The notes below the pieces were generated by a model that was not told where the DNA came from, did not search any database, and worked only from the letters and a program-made list of their open reading frames with translations. DNA of 64,000 bases from Saprospiraceae bacterium (lineage in GTDB: Bacteria; Bacteroidota; Bacteroidia; Chitinophagales; Saprospiraceae). Numbering within the stretch: the first letter of the stretch is position 1; every line of letters starts with the position of its first letter. Where the stretch lies: the NCBI GenBank assembly GCA_028279185.1, contig JANQSS010000112.1, positions 62,001 through 126,000 on the forward strand. The letters run 5' to 3'. The translations under genes and the position numbers were made by a program. Below, piece after piece: positions 18,505-26,895 of the stretch.

Positions 18505-19923
18505 ATGACTGGAGACAAACGAATCGACAGTATTTTATACGCGGTTGGTGATTATTTTGCCGCAATGTTCGTTTGGGCACTCTTTTATTATTTACGAAAA
18601 TACGCTGTTGTCCCAGACTACGATTGGACCAATTTAATACAGGAGTCAAATTTCGTTAAAGGTGTTTTTTTGATCCCGCTGGGATGGATGATATTATATG
18701 CGTTCTTTGGAGAATATGGTGATATATATAGGTTCTCCCGACTGAAGGTGCTATCAACAACTTTATTTATAACATTTATCGGTTGCCTGGTTTTATTTTT
18801 TACGCTATTATTGGACGATACTTTCGGACCAAATTGGACTCATCTTTGGTCGATTTGCACGCTTTTTTTTCTACACTATATTGTGACTGCTGGCGTTCGC
18901 ATGATACAGTTAACTTTATCCAGTGCAAAACTTAAAAATCGAAAGGTTTGGTACGATACATTGTTAATTGGAAGCCGAACTTCAGCTGAAAAGATCTACA
19001 AGGAACTGACATCATCCAAAAAGAGTCAAGGCCAGCATTTTATCGGCTACATTGTCACAAATGGGCACCATAGTCCTTACTTATCCAACAATATTAAGCA
19101 ACTCGGTAAGGTAAAAGACATTTACAATCTGATCGAAAAAAAAGGTATTGAAGAAGTGATTATTGCAATAGAACCACATGAACAACACCTATTAGAACCT
19201 ATATTAAATGCCCTGTTTCAATTTGACAATGTTTTAATCAAGATTATCCCGGATATTCAAGACATCATGCTCGGGAAGGTGAAAATGAATCACGTTTACG
19301 GTGCGTTCCTGATCGAGATCGACAAACAACTCATGCCTAAGTGGGAGCAGACAACGAAAAGGCTGATGGATATTGTGGGGAGTGCACTTGCGCTTATTTT
19401 ATTATCGCCCTTACTCTTGTTTGTTGCGATTCGCGTTCGGCGATCTTCACCAGGCCCGATAATATTCGCTCAGGAACGTGTGGGTAAAGGCGGTAGGCCA
19501 TTTACAATGTATAAGTTTCGATCAATGTACATCGATGCTGAGAAAGACGGCCCCCAATTATCTAAAGATGATGACGATCGAACAACGCCATGGGGTGCCG
19601 CTATGCGTAAATGGAGGCTGGATGAATTTCCTCAATTTTGGAATGTTTTAAAGGGCGACATGGCCTTAGTCGGTCCCAGACCTGAACGTCGGTTTTTTAT
19701 TGAAAAAATAATAAAGGAAGCGCCGCATCATCGTCATTTGTTAAAAGTTAAACCCGGGATCACTTCATGGGGTCAGGTCAAATATGGGTATGCGTCTTCT
19801 GTTGAAGAAATGTTGCAACGATTGAACTACGACATCCTGTACATTGAGAATATGTCGCTTGCCCTTGATATTAAAATATTATTTTACACGGTATTCGTGG
19901 TCTTTCAAGGAAGGGGTAAATAA
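18505..19923 (+). CDS. Polyprenyl glycosylphosphotransferase (exopolysaccharide initiation)
   Basis: 472 residues. Four or five N-terminal membrane helices, a CoA-binding-like central domain (TLLIGSRTSAEKI...), and a C-terminal bacterial sugar transferase domain from about 290: KRLMDIVGSA, then FAQERVGKGGRPFTMYKFRSM, RKWRLDEFPQFWNVLKGDMALVGPRPE. This is the WbaP/undecaprenyl-phosphate glucose phosphotransferase architecture, which puts the first sugar phosphate onto undecaprenyl phosphate at the inner membrane. It ends the alaS-led run and converges on the LOG gene (27-nt gap). Confidence 0.92.
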   Translation: MTGDKRIDSILYAVGDYFAAMFVWALFYYLRKYAVVPDYDWTNLIQESNFVKGVFLIPLGWMILYAFFGEYGDIYRFSRLKVLSTTLFITFIGCLVLFFTLLLDDTFGPNWTHLWSICTLFFLHYIVTAGVRMIQLTLSSAKLKNRKVWYDTLLIGSRTSAEKIYKELTSSKKSQGQHFIGYIVTNGHHSPYLSNNIKQLGKVKDIYNLIEKKGIEEVIIAIEPHEQHLLEPILNALFQFDNVLIKIIPDIQDIMLGKVKMNHVYGAFLIEIDKQLMPKWEQTTKRLMDIVGSALALILLSPLLLFVAIRVRRSSPGPIIFAQERVGKGGRPFTMYKFRSMYIDAEKDGPQLSKDDDDRTTPWGAAMRKWRLDEFPQFWNVLKGDMALVGPRPERRFFIEKIIKEAPHHRHLLKVKPGITSWGQVKYGYASSVEEMLQRLNYDILYIENMSLALDIKILFYTVFVVFQGRGK

Positions 19924-19950
19924 AATGTAACTTATTCGAATCATAAAATT

Positions 19951-20652
19951 CTACAACTCGTAATTAGGTTTCAATTTATGCTCATGCTCCTCGTCTTCGT
20001 AAAACTTATTTATAATATCAATGACCTCTTTCGGATCGTCAGTGATCGGAATTAAGTCAATATCCTTTTCAGAAATATTTTTATACTGTTTTAGCATTAC
20101 ATTGATAATCCATTCTTTTAATCCTGACCAGAATTCAGAACCAACCAGAATTACCGGTACGCTAGAAATTTTATTCGTTTGAATTAATGTTAACACCTCA
20201 AATACCTCATCCATCGTTCCAAAGCCTCCCGGCAAAACGACAAATGCCTGAGCGAATTTGACAAACATCACTTTTCGAACAAAAAAGTAGCGATATTGAA
20301 GGTTTTTATCATCATCGATAAAAGGATTTCCATTTTGCTCAAATGGCAATTCTATATTCAATCCAACGGATGCACCCCCATTCAATTTCGCCCCTTTATT
20401 GCCGGCTTCCATAATACCAGGCCCTCCACCTGTAATTACACCATATCCTTCATCTGTTAATAATCGTGCTATTTCGACAGCCATTTCATAATACTCCGTT
20501 CCGGGTTGTGTGCGGGCGCTCCCAAAAATCGAAACACAAGGCCCAATTTTATTCATTGTTTCAAATCCCTCTACAAATTCAGCCAAAACTTTGAACATTG
20601 TCCATGAGTTTTCACCTTTAATTACTTCCCACTTTTTTACTTGCTTAGTCAT
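19951..20652 (-). CDS. LOG family (TIGR00730) nucleotide 5'-monophosphate phosphoribohydrolase-like protein
   Basis: 233 residues from the ATG at 20652; a GTG at 20688 is the alternative. Rossmann-like fold with SIFGSART at the start of the domain, GGGPGIMEAGNKGA, and the PGGFGTMDEVFE signature (PGGxGTxxE) of the LOG family, which removes ribose 5-phosphate from purine nucleotides or cytokinin ribotides. The bacterial role is uncertain. A perfect 7-bp inverted repeat sits 39 nt upstream of the ATG. Confidence 0.9.
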   Translation of the reverse strand: MTKQVKKWEVIKGENSWTMFKVLAEFVEGFETMNKIGPCVSIFGSARTQPGTEYYEMAVEIARLLTDEGYGVITGGGPGIMEAGNKGAKLNGGASVGLNIELPFEQNGNPFIDDDKNLQYRYFFVRKVMFVKFAQAFVVLPGGFGTMDEVFEVLTLIQTNKISSVPVILVGSEFWSGLKEWIINVMLKQYKNISEKDIDLIPITDDPKEVIDIINKFYEDEEHEHKLKPNYEL

Positions 20653-20690
20653 ATTTCTGATTTTTTCTGCTCGTCTGAATTTGTGCACAT

Positions 20691-20707
20691 ATACGCTCTC
20701 AGCGTAT
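20691..20707. promoter_or_regulatory. Perfect inverted repeat upstream of LOG gene
   Basis: ATACGCT-CTC-AGCGTAT: two 7-bp arms with a 3-nt spacer, 39 nt upstream of the LOG-family ATG. The short arms and tight spacer suit a regulator-binding site more than a terminator, as no T tract follows on the minus strand. Confidence 0.4.
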
Positions 20708-20937
20708 CCTGGCCTTTTTAGACGATTTGATTATATTTTTTTGATTTTCAATATATTATGCCCACATATTGGGGCTAAAAATCTGTTTTTTTGATAAGAC
20801 ACAGACTTACTAAGGTAATAAAAGTTAGATTACAGATGACCAGGCCCATAACGCTTTCAACCAAGCTCTAATCTGGTCCACCGAGCCTTCCTGCATGGCG
20901 ATAAATATCTTGGATTCTACCTATCTTGATCGCTCCT

Positions 20938-21957
20938 ATGAAAGATGATCAAAGTACAACTGATGAGCTTGCGCGAAGGAAGCGTGATCATATTGACTTG
21001 GCTCTCGACTCGCGCACGTTGGAATGTGAGCAAGATAGGCGATTTATGTACGAACCGCTTCTTTCAGCACATCCCAATGAAGTTGATCTCTCCAAGACAT
21101 TTTTAGGAAAAACACTTGACTTTCCGCTGTGGATATCTAGTATGACCGGGGGAACGACACACGCACGTAAAATCAATGAAAACCTTGCAAAACTATGTGC
21201 CGAATTTAAGCTCGGTATGGGGCTAGGATCTTGCCGATCATTGCTGCATAGTCATAAGACATTTGATGACTTTAATATGCGACCAGTTCTGGGAGAAAGC
21301 CAGCCGTTATATGCAAACTTAGGTATTGCGCAGATCGAAGAATTGATTGAAAATAAATCAACAGAGAAGATCGAGGAACTTATTTTCGATCTGCAGGCAG
21401 ACGGATTGATCATTCATATTAATCCGTTACAAGAATGGGCACAACCCGAGGGCGATAAAATAAATAGACCTCCTATTGAGACTATTCAGGAACTTGTCGA
21501 ACTGCACACTACACATTTTATCGTAAAAGAAGTCGGCCAGGGAATGGGACCTGAAAGTCTCAGCGCTCTTTTTAAATTACCCATTCAGGCTGTTGAATTT
21601 GGTGCTTTTGGTGGAACAAATTTTACGCGCTTGGAGTTAAATCGAACAGACGATAGCGCATCATATATTGATTCTTTTAGCACAATTGGTCACGTCGCTG
21701 AGGAAATGGTTGAATTTGTCAATACCTTGTCTAAAGCGCGAGACAGGACGTACCCAGAAATAATTATTTCTGGTGGCGTTAGAGACTACTTACACGGTTT
21801 TTATTTAATAGAAAGCTGCGCAATAAATGCCGTCTATGGTCAAGCTTCTGCTTTTTTGAAACCTGCTATGGAGTCTTACCAATCATTGAAGCGACATTTT
21901 ATTCACCAGATGGAAGGATTTAAAATGGCCAAAGCCTATCTTCGAGTAAGAAAGTAG
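20938..21957 (+). CDS. fni: Type 2 isopentenyl-diphosphate delta-isomerase
   Basis: 339 residues from the ATG at 20938 (an in-frame TTG lies 12 nt upstream). It interconverts isopentenyl and dimethylallyl diphosphate using FMN and NAD(P)H, in the cytoplasm. Family features: RKRDHIDLAL at the N-terminus, ISSMTGGTTHARKIN, GMGLGSCRSLL, HINPLQEW, KEVGQGMGPESL, and EFGAFGGTNFTRLE. It leads a set of mevalonate-pathway genes, with HMG-CoA reductase 9 nt downstream. Confidence 0.92.
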   Translation: MKDDQSTTDELARRKRDHIDLALDSRTLECEQDRRFMYEPLLSAHPNEVDLSKTFLGKTLDFPLWISSMTGGTTHARKINENLAKLCAEFKLGMGLGSCRSLLHSHKTFDDFNMRPVLGESQPLYANLGIAQIEELIENKSTEKIEELIFDLQADGLIIHINPLQEWAQPEGDKINRPPIETIQELVELHTTHFIVKEVGQGMGPESLSALFKLPIQAVEFGAFGGTNFTRLELNRTDDSASYIDSFSTIGHVAEEMVEFVNTLSKARDRTYPEIIISGGVRDYLHGFYLIESCAINAVYGQASAFLKPAMESYQSLKRHFIHQMEGFKMAKAYLRVRK

Positions 21958-21966
21958 AAAGCAAAT

Positions 21967-23310
21967 TTGCAAGAAAATAAAACGATAAAAGGTTTTTCCA
22001 AGCTATCCAAACTCGGTAAGATTCGTTGGGTGGTCGAACACTTTTTTACCGAACCTGATGTGGTCATGAAAGAGCTGAAGAGCTATTGGCTACAGAACGA
22101 AGCACAACAACAACTATTTGACGGGTTCAGTGAGAATACTATAAGCAACTTTCCACTACCCTATGGTATTGCTCCAAATTTTGTCATTAATGGTAAGACC
22201 TATGCAGTTCCGATGGTCATTGAAGAGAGTTCAGTTGTAGCAGCCGCGTCCAGCGCGGCAAAATTTTGGATGACTCGGGGTGGTTTTCAGGTGGAAATAA
22301 AAAATATGATTAAAAGCGGTCATGTTCATTTTTATTGGGACGGTCCTGAAGAATATTTAGTTAATAATTTTGAGACAGTAAAACGATTATTAATTAATGA
22401 TGCAAAACCCATCACGCAAAACATGGAAAATCGGGGTGGTGGCATTACGAACATCGAATTAATTTCTTTTACTTCGACCGAAAAAAATTATTACCAAATA
22501 AAAGGTAGCTTCGATACTTGCGATTCTATGGGTGCGAATTTTATTAATTCAGTGCTCGAGCAGTTTTCGAAGACAATATCCATGTATTTTCTTACGGTCA
22601 ATGAAAAACTCAAGACCGAATTTAATTGCGAAGTTATCATGAGTATATTGTCTAATTATACACCTGAATGTTTGGCCATAGCCAAGGTCTCTTGCCCGGT
22701 TAACCAGTTGCATGTTGGAGATGCGGAGCTAACCGCAAAAGAATTTGCGAGTCGATTTTGTCGAGCTATAAAAATGGCCCAGATAGATACCTTTCGTGCG
22801 ACCACGCATAACAAGGGAATATTTAATGGAATTGACGCCGTCGTGCTCGCAACGGGTAATGATTTTCGAGCAATTGAAGCTTGCGGGCATACCCATGCTT
22901 CTCGTGATGGTATGTACAAGGGACTAACGAATTGCGCTATCGAAAACGACGTTTTTTCCTTCTGGTTGGAAATTCCGCTTGCAATAGGAACCGTTGGAGG
23001 ACTCACTTCACTTCATCCCATTGCAAAAAGGTCGCTAGAACTTTTAGGTAGTCCGACAGCGAAAGAGCTTATGGCCATAATTGCAGCCACGGGTCTTGCC
23101 CAGAATTTCGCGGCTATTAAGTCGTTGATTACCACGGGTATACAAAAAGGTCATATGAAACTGCACTTGCTCAATATTCTTCAAACGATGCAGGCAACAC
23201 CAGAAGAAGTTGCATCTGCGCAAGCACATTTTCAAGATAGAATTGTTTCTTTTGCTGCAGTCCGCGAATTTCTTGACTTATATAGGAATAAATTAAAGAA
23301 AATCTCCTAA
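21967..23310 (+). CDS. HMG-CoA reductase, class II
   Basis: 447 residues. It reduces (or oxidises) between HMG-CoA and mevalonate. Class II features: PMVIEESSVVAAASSAAK, HNKGIFNGIDAVVLATGNDFRAIEACGHTHASR (the catalytic Lys and Asp), and TSLHPIAKRSLELLG. Only a TTG (21967) can start the frame, 9 nt after the previous stop: the frame closes just upstream and the first Met is too far inside the domain. Gene order with fni and a GHMP kinase points to the biosynthetic direction, even though class II enzymes are often named degradative. Confidence 0.9.
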   Translation: MQENKTIKGFSKLSKLGKIRWVVEHFFTEPDVVMKELKSYWLQNEAQQQLFDGFSENTISNFPLPYGIAPNFVINGKTYAVPMVIEESSVVAAASSAAKFWMTRGGFQVEIKNMIKSGHVHFYWDGPEEYLVNNFETVKRLLINDAKPITQNMENRGGGITNIELISFTSTEKNYYQIKGSFDTCDSMGANFINSVLEQFSKTISMYFLTVNEKLKTEFNCEVIMSILSNYTPECLAIAKVSCPVNQLHVGDAELTAKEFASRFCRAIKMAQIDTFRATTHNKGIFNGIDAVVLATGNDFRAIEACGHTHASRDGMYKGLTNCAIENDVFSFWLEIPLAIGTVGGLTSLHPIAKRSLELLGSPTAKELMAIIAATGLAQNFAAIKSLITTGIQKGHMKLHLLNILQTMQATPEEVASAQAHFQDRIVSFAAVREFLDLYRNKLKKIS

Positions 23311-23327
23311 TATTGTAGCTTCTTAAT

Positions 23328-24257
23328 TTGGGAGCCATCGAAACATTTTACGCAAAAGGAAAACTACTCTTGACAGGTGAATATCTCGTACTTGACGGTG
23401 CGCATGCACTGGCCTGTCCAACCCTTCAAGGTCAAAAAATGACTGTCGTAAAAGGACGCGGCTCTGATATCAAATGGAAAAGTTTCGATCCGAATGGTAA
23501 TCAATGGTTTTCAGCTGTAATTTCTCTCTTTGATTTTTCTTGTGAGAAAACGAGCGATACGTCAGTTGGATTGAGATTGACGGAATTACTTACAGCAGCC
23601 GTTCGACTCAACTCAGATTTTTTGAGTAAATGGAATGGTTTAAAAATAGAAACTACTTGTGAGTTTCCTTTGGACTGGGGATTAGGTTCCAGTTCTACTC
23701 TTGTCTATTGTGTTGCACAATGGGCCGATGTTGATCCTTTTAAATTATATCAAAATACCTTCGGAGGCTCGGGATATGACATCGCCTGCGCGGATGCAGC
23801 GGGCCCTATTTTTTATCATATTAACGAGGGAATTCCAACTATTTCGAAAACAGAAATTCCAAAGGAAATTCGAGATAAGTTATATTTTATTTATACAGGT
23901 CAAAAACAGGATAGCCGAAAAAGCATTGAATACTATCGATCCAAATCCACTATTATCCAGCCACGAATTATTGACGATGTAAGTTCGATCAGTGAAGAAA
24001 TGGCAACCACAAATGATATCAAACAAGCGGCTGAGTTGATTGACAATCACGAATCAATTCTAAGTGAAATTTTAGATTTGCCAAAAGTTAAAACCGAGCG
24101 ATTCTCTGACTATTGGGGGGCGGTCAAGTCATTAGGAGCATGGGGCGGCGATTTTGTTCTAGCCACTAGCGATCGATCCTATCAAGAAACAACGGCATAC
24201 TTTAATCAAAAAGGCCATGACATTGTTAAGTCATGGGAAGAGATGATGGCCAGTTGA
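23328..24257 (+). CDS. GYDIA family GHMP kinase
   Basis: 309 residues. GHMP-kinase fold: KGKLLLTGEYLVLDGA at the N-terminus, the ATP-binding DWGLGSSSTLV loop, and the family's namesake motif in GGSGYDIACADAAG. This family is typical of Bacteroidota mevalonate gene sets. It lies 17 nt after HMG-CoA reductase and starts at TTG, the only usable start before the conserved YAKGKLL segment. It probably phosphorylates a mevalonate-pathway intermediate; mevalonate 5-phosphate is a candidate because a second, mevalonate-kinase-like GHMP gene exists at 35596-36483. The assignment of the step is inference. Confidence 0.85.
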   Translation: MGAIETFYAKGKLLLTGEYLVLDGAHALACPTLQGQKMTVVKGRGSDIKWKSFDPNGNQWFSAVISLFDFSCEKTSDTSVGLRLTELLTAAVRLNSDFLSKWNGLKIETTCEFPLDWGLGSSSTLVYCVAQWADVDPFKLYQNTFGGSGYDIACADAAGPIFYHINEGIPTISKTEIPKEIRDKLYFIYTGQKQDSRKSIEYYRSKSTIIQPRIIDDVSSISEEMATTNDIKQAAELIDNHESILSEILDLPKVKTERFSDYWGAVKSLGAWGGDFVLATSDRSYQETTAYFNQKGHDIVKSWEEMMAS

Positions 24258-24296
24258 CCCATCTACAATTCCTAATTGTTCACGCACAATATGTAA

Positions 24297-25022
24297 ATGA
24301 AGGCAAAATGGCACATTGGCCGTGTAACGGACATTGAACATATATCTAAAACAAAACTGTCATTTTCGATAAAATTGAAAGAAGAACAGCAATTTGAATT
24401 CGAAGCAGGGCAATTTGTTACGATGGATTTACCCTTGGGTGAAAAACGGCGCCAACGATGGCGGTCCTACTCGATAGCCAATATTCCAAATGTCGAGAAC
24501 AAACTTTCTTTCAGCATTGGTTATTTGGAAAATGGTCTTGCAAGTGCTTATTTTTTTGAACAAATGAGCATTGGGGATGAAATTAAATTTAAAGGCCCGG
24601 AAGGCACTTTTGTTTTGCCTGCAAATTTGAATCGTCCAATCATAATGATCGCTACTGGCACGGGAGTTGTTCCTTTCATCAGTATGCTTCGTAAAATCAA
24701 GCAGGACAAGATACCGTTTGAGTCCATTCATTTGATATATGGCAGTCGGCTTGTAGAAGACATTTTATATCATTCGGAATTAGAAGAATGGAAGGAAGAG
24801 TTTGGAAACTTTCAGTTTGACATTGTGTTAAGTCGCGCAACAAATTGGAATGGCACAAAAGGTTATGTGCACGACACTTATCTGAATTCAGACATTCATG
24901 ATGAAGAACAGGTCTTGTATTTGCTCTGTGGGTGGACGTCTATGATCGATGAGGCGATGCTAAATTTATTTCCTAAAGTCAACGATCCTACGAAACAAAT
25001 TAAGTACGAATTGTACGGATAA
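24297..25022 (+). CDS. FAD/NAD(P)-binding oxidoreductase (ferredoxin reductase-like)
   Basis: 241 residues. A flavin-binding beta-barrel (FEAGQFVTMDLP, then RSYSIAN, the RxYS FAD motif) and an NAD(P)-binding domain (IIMIATGTGVVPFISMLR, then HLIYGSR, ending LLCGWTSMIDEAMLNLF). It lacks any ferredoxin domain, so it passes electrons between NAD(P)H and a separate partner. Located 39 nt after the GYDIA kinase on the same strand; it may only be a neighbour of the isoprenoid set rather than part of it. Confidence 0.85.
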   Translation: MKAKWHIGRVTDIEHISKTKLSFSIKLKEEQQFEFEAGQFVTMDLPLGEKRRQRWRSYSIANIPNVENKLSFSIGYLENGLASAYFFEQMSIGDEIKFKGPEGTFVLPANLNRPIIMIATGTGVVPFISMLRKIKQDKIPFESIHLIYGSRLVEDILYHSELEEWKEEFGNFQFDIVLSRATNWNGTKGYVHDTYLNSDIHDEEQVLYLLCGWTSMIDEAMLNLFPKVNDPTKQIKYELYG

Positions 25023-25037
25023 TTCCATCAGCCGATA

Positions 25038-25045
25038 TACATTTG
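25038..25045 (+). promoter_or_regulatory. -7 box before the sulfotransferase-like gene
   Basis: TACATTTG matches TAnnTTTG exactly and ends 5 nt before the ATG at 25051; a TTG lies 24 nt upstream at 25011. If used, the transcript would be leaderless or nearly so, making the sulfotransferase-aminotransferase pair its own unit. Confidence 0.45.
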
Positions 25046-25050
25046 TCGGC

Positions 25051-25764
25051 ATGATTATTCATCTCATTTCTAGCCCAAGGACTGTATCAACAAGTCTCAT
25101 GTATTCCTTTGATAACAGGAAAGATACAGTGGGCATAGACGAACCTTTTTATGCACACTATCTCCATAAAACGAATAAAGATCACCCAGGTGCTGATGAT
25201 GTGTTCGACGAAATGCCTATGGATATTGATGAAGTATTTGATGGAATAAGGGAATCGGCCAGGAAAAGTGAACATCTTTTTATTAAGAACATGGCTCACC
25301 ATATGATCAACATTCCAGCATCCCGATTTTTTGATTTTAAACATGTATTTTTCATACGAGACCCGAAGCGTGTAATAGCCTCAATTTCCAAAGTTCTGAA
25401 CAGCGTCGAACTTCAGGATATAGCAATTGCAGACCAATGGAAATGGTATGAAGAATTCAATCGGTTAGGTCAGGATTGCCTCATTATGGATTCAACTGAA
25501 TTGTTAAAAAACCCAGAAAGAACATTGCAACAACTTTGCCAAAAACTAAAACTTCCATTTGTAGACGACATGTTGACATGGTCCGCGGGTGCTCGCACAA
25601 TAGACGGAAGTTGGGCAAAATATTGGTATTCGAATACGCATAAGTCTACCGGGTTTTCAAACTATACGCCCCAAGAAGTTGTGCTTAATGATAAAAACAA
25701 TTCACTTTATGAAGAGGCCTTACCTTTTTATGAAAAGTTATATGCGCATTCCATTCATGTTTAA
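25051..25764 (+). CDS. Sulfotransferase-like P-loop protein
   Basis: 237 residues with the sulfotransferase fold: an N-terminal LISSPRTVSTSLMYSF loop in the place of the PAPS phosphosulfate loop, then DEPFYAHYL, and HVFFIRDPKRVIASISK (the RDP...S motif that binds the 3' phosphate). The start with STSLMYSF and DEPFYAHYL strongly resembles the N-terminal domain of plant branched-chain-aminotransferase-like proteins, and the next gene encodes the matching aminotransferase half. Whether it transfers sulfate is unknown. The aminotransferase gene begins 25 nt after its stop. Confidence 0.8.
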   Translation: MIIHLISSPRTVSTSLMYSFDNRKDTVGIDEPFYAHYLHKTNKDHPGADDVFDEMPMDIDEVFDGIRESARKSEHLFIKNMAHHMINIPASRFFDFKHVFFIRDPKRVIASISKVLNSVELQDIAIADQWKWYEEFNRLGQDCLIMDSTELLKNPERTLQQLCQKLKLPFVDDMLTWSAGARTIDGSWAKYWYSNTHKSTGFSNYTPQEVVLNDKNNSLYEEALPFYEKLYAHSIHV

Positions 25765-25789
25765 TTAATTTAAAAATACATATAATAAT

Positions 25790-26689
25790 ATGCTTCAGAC
25801 ATTTGATCCCAGAAATAAAGACATAAAAGTTTATGCAGGAGGAAACATATTGCATCGTGATGAAGCGGCTATATCCGTGTTCGATAGTGTTGTTCAAGGA
25901 GGCGACGCTGTTTGGGAAGGTCTTCGGCTTTACAAGCACGGGATCATTTGTTTGAGTGATCACTTAAAACGCCTTCATGAAAGCGCGCACACCCTTTGCT
26001 TTAAGGATGTTCCCGGTAAGCAAGAAATTCGAGCTGCACTAAAACAAGTTTTAGATGCAAACGGCATGAAGGAAGATGTACATATCCGCCTGACACTTAC
26101 ACGAGGGGTGAAGATAACATCAGGTATGGACCCCAGATTGAATCAATCTGGCTGCACGTTGATTATTGTTCCGGAATATAAGGCCCCGGTGTATGACAAT
26201 GAAAAAGGCATTAGAATCATATCATCTTCTCAGCGTCGAAATAATCCGCAGTTTTTGGATTCGAAAATCCACCACAACAATTTGTTGAACAATATTCTTG
26301 CGAAAATAGAATCGAATGTTGCCGGTGTAGACGCGGCCTTAATGCTAGATGAAAATGGGTTTGCATCAGAATTAAACGGAACAAACATCTTCATGATTAA
26401 GAATAATATTGTCATGACCCCACATCCACATAACTGCTTACCGGGTATTACACGAAAGCACGTTATGACATTGTGCTCGGAAAATAATATTGTCGTCCAA
26501 GAATCGAATATATCATTAAGTCAACTCTATAACGCTGACGCCGTATTTTGTACGGGAACAATGGGGGAACTTACTTCGATCATTGAAATCGATGGTCGGA
26601 GTATTTCATTGGCAAGCCGTCACGAACTTTTTGTCAAAGTACAAGAAGCCTTTAGAAATTCTTTGCCCCGTGTATGTGAGCAAATTTAA
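25790..26689 (+). CDS. Class IV aminotransferase (BCAT-like)
   Basis: 299 residues of PLP fold type IV. Features: VFDSVVQGGDAVWEGLRLYKHG (the usual start of the domain), HIRLTLTRG, the probable PLP Lys159 in DSKIHHNN, ALMLDENGFASELNGTNIF, and the CTGTMGELTSI loop. Members transfer amino groups among branched-chain or D-amino acids, or lyse aminodeoxychorismate. The substrate cannot be told. It is paired with the upstream sulfotransferase-like gene. The convergent gap to 26896 holds no gene or terminator that I can identify. Confidence 0.85.
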   Translation: MLQTFDPRNKDIKVYAGGNILHRDEAAISVFDSVVQGGDAVWEGLRLYKHGIICLSDHLKRLHESAHTLCFKDVPGKQEIRAALKQVLDANGMKEDVHIRLTLTRGVKITSGMDPRLNQSGCTLIIVPEYKAPVYDNEKGIRIISSSQRRNNPQFLDSKIHHNNLLNNILAKIESNVAGVDAALMLDENGFASELNGTNIFMIKNNIVMTPHPHNCLPGITRKHVMTLCSENNIVVQESNISLSQLYNADAVFCTGTMGELTSIIEIDGRSISLASRHELFVKVQEAFRNSLPRVCEQI

Positions 26690-26895
26690 GTACAGTCTCC
26701 GTAATTTCATTTTCAATATTCATTCAAACTATGGAGGACATAACTTTTATCATACATGAATGCCGACAAATACCTTAGAATATTCAGCTAACTGACATTA
26801 TCGCACAAATTGATGTTCTTCAGGAATAAAAATAAAATATGTCTTTCAAGCAAAAACCATGATTTGATATAGTTAGCCCAGGCCCTGATCACCAA

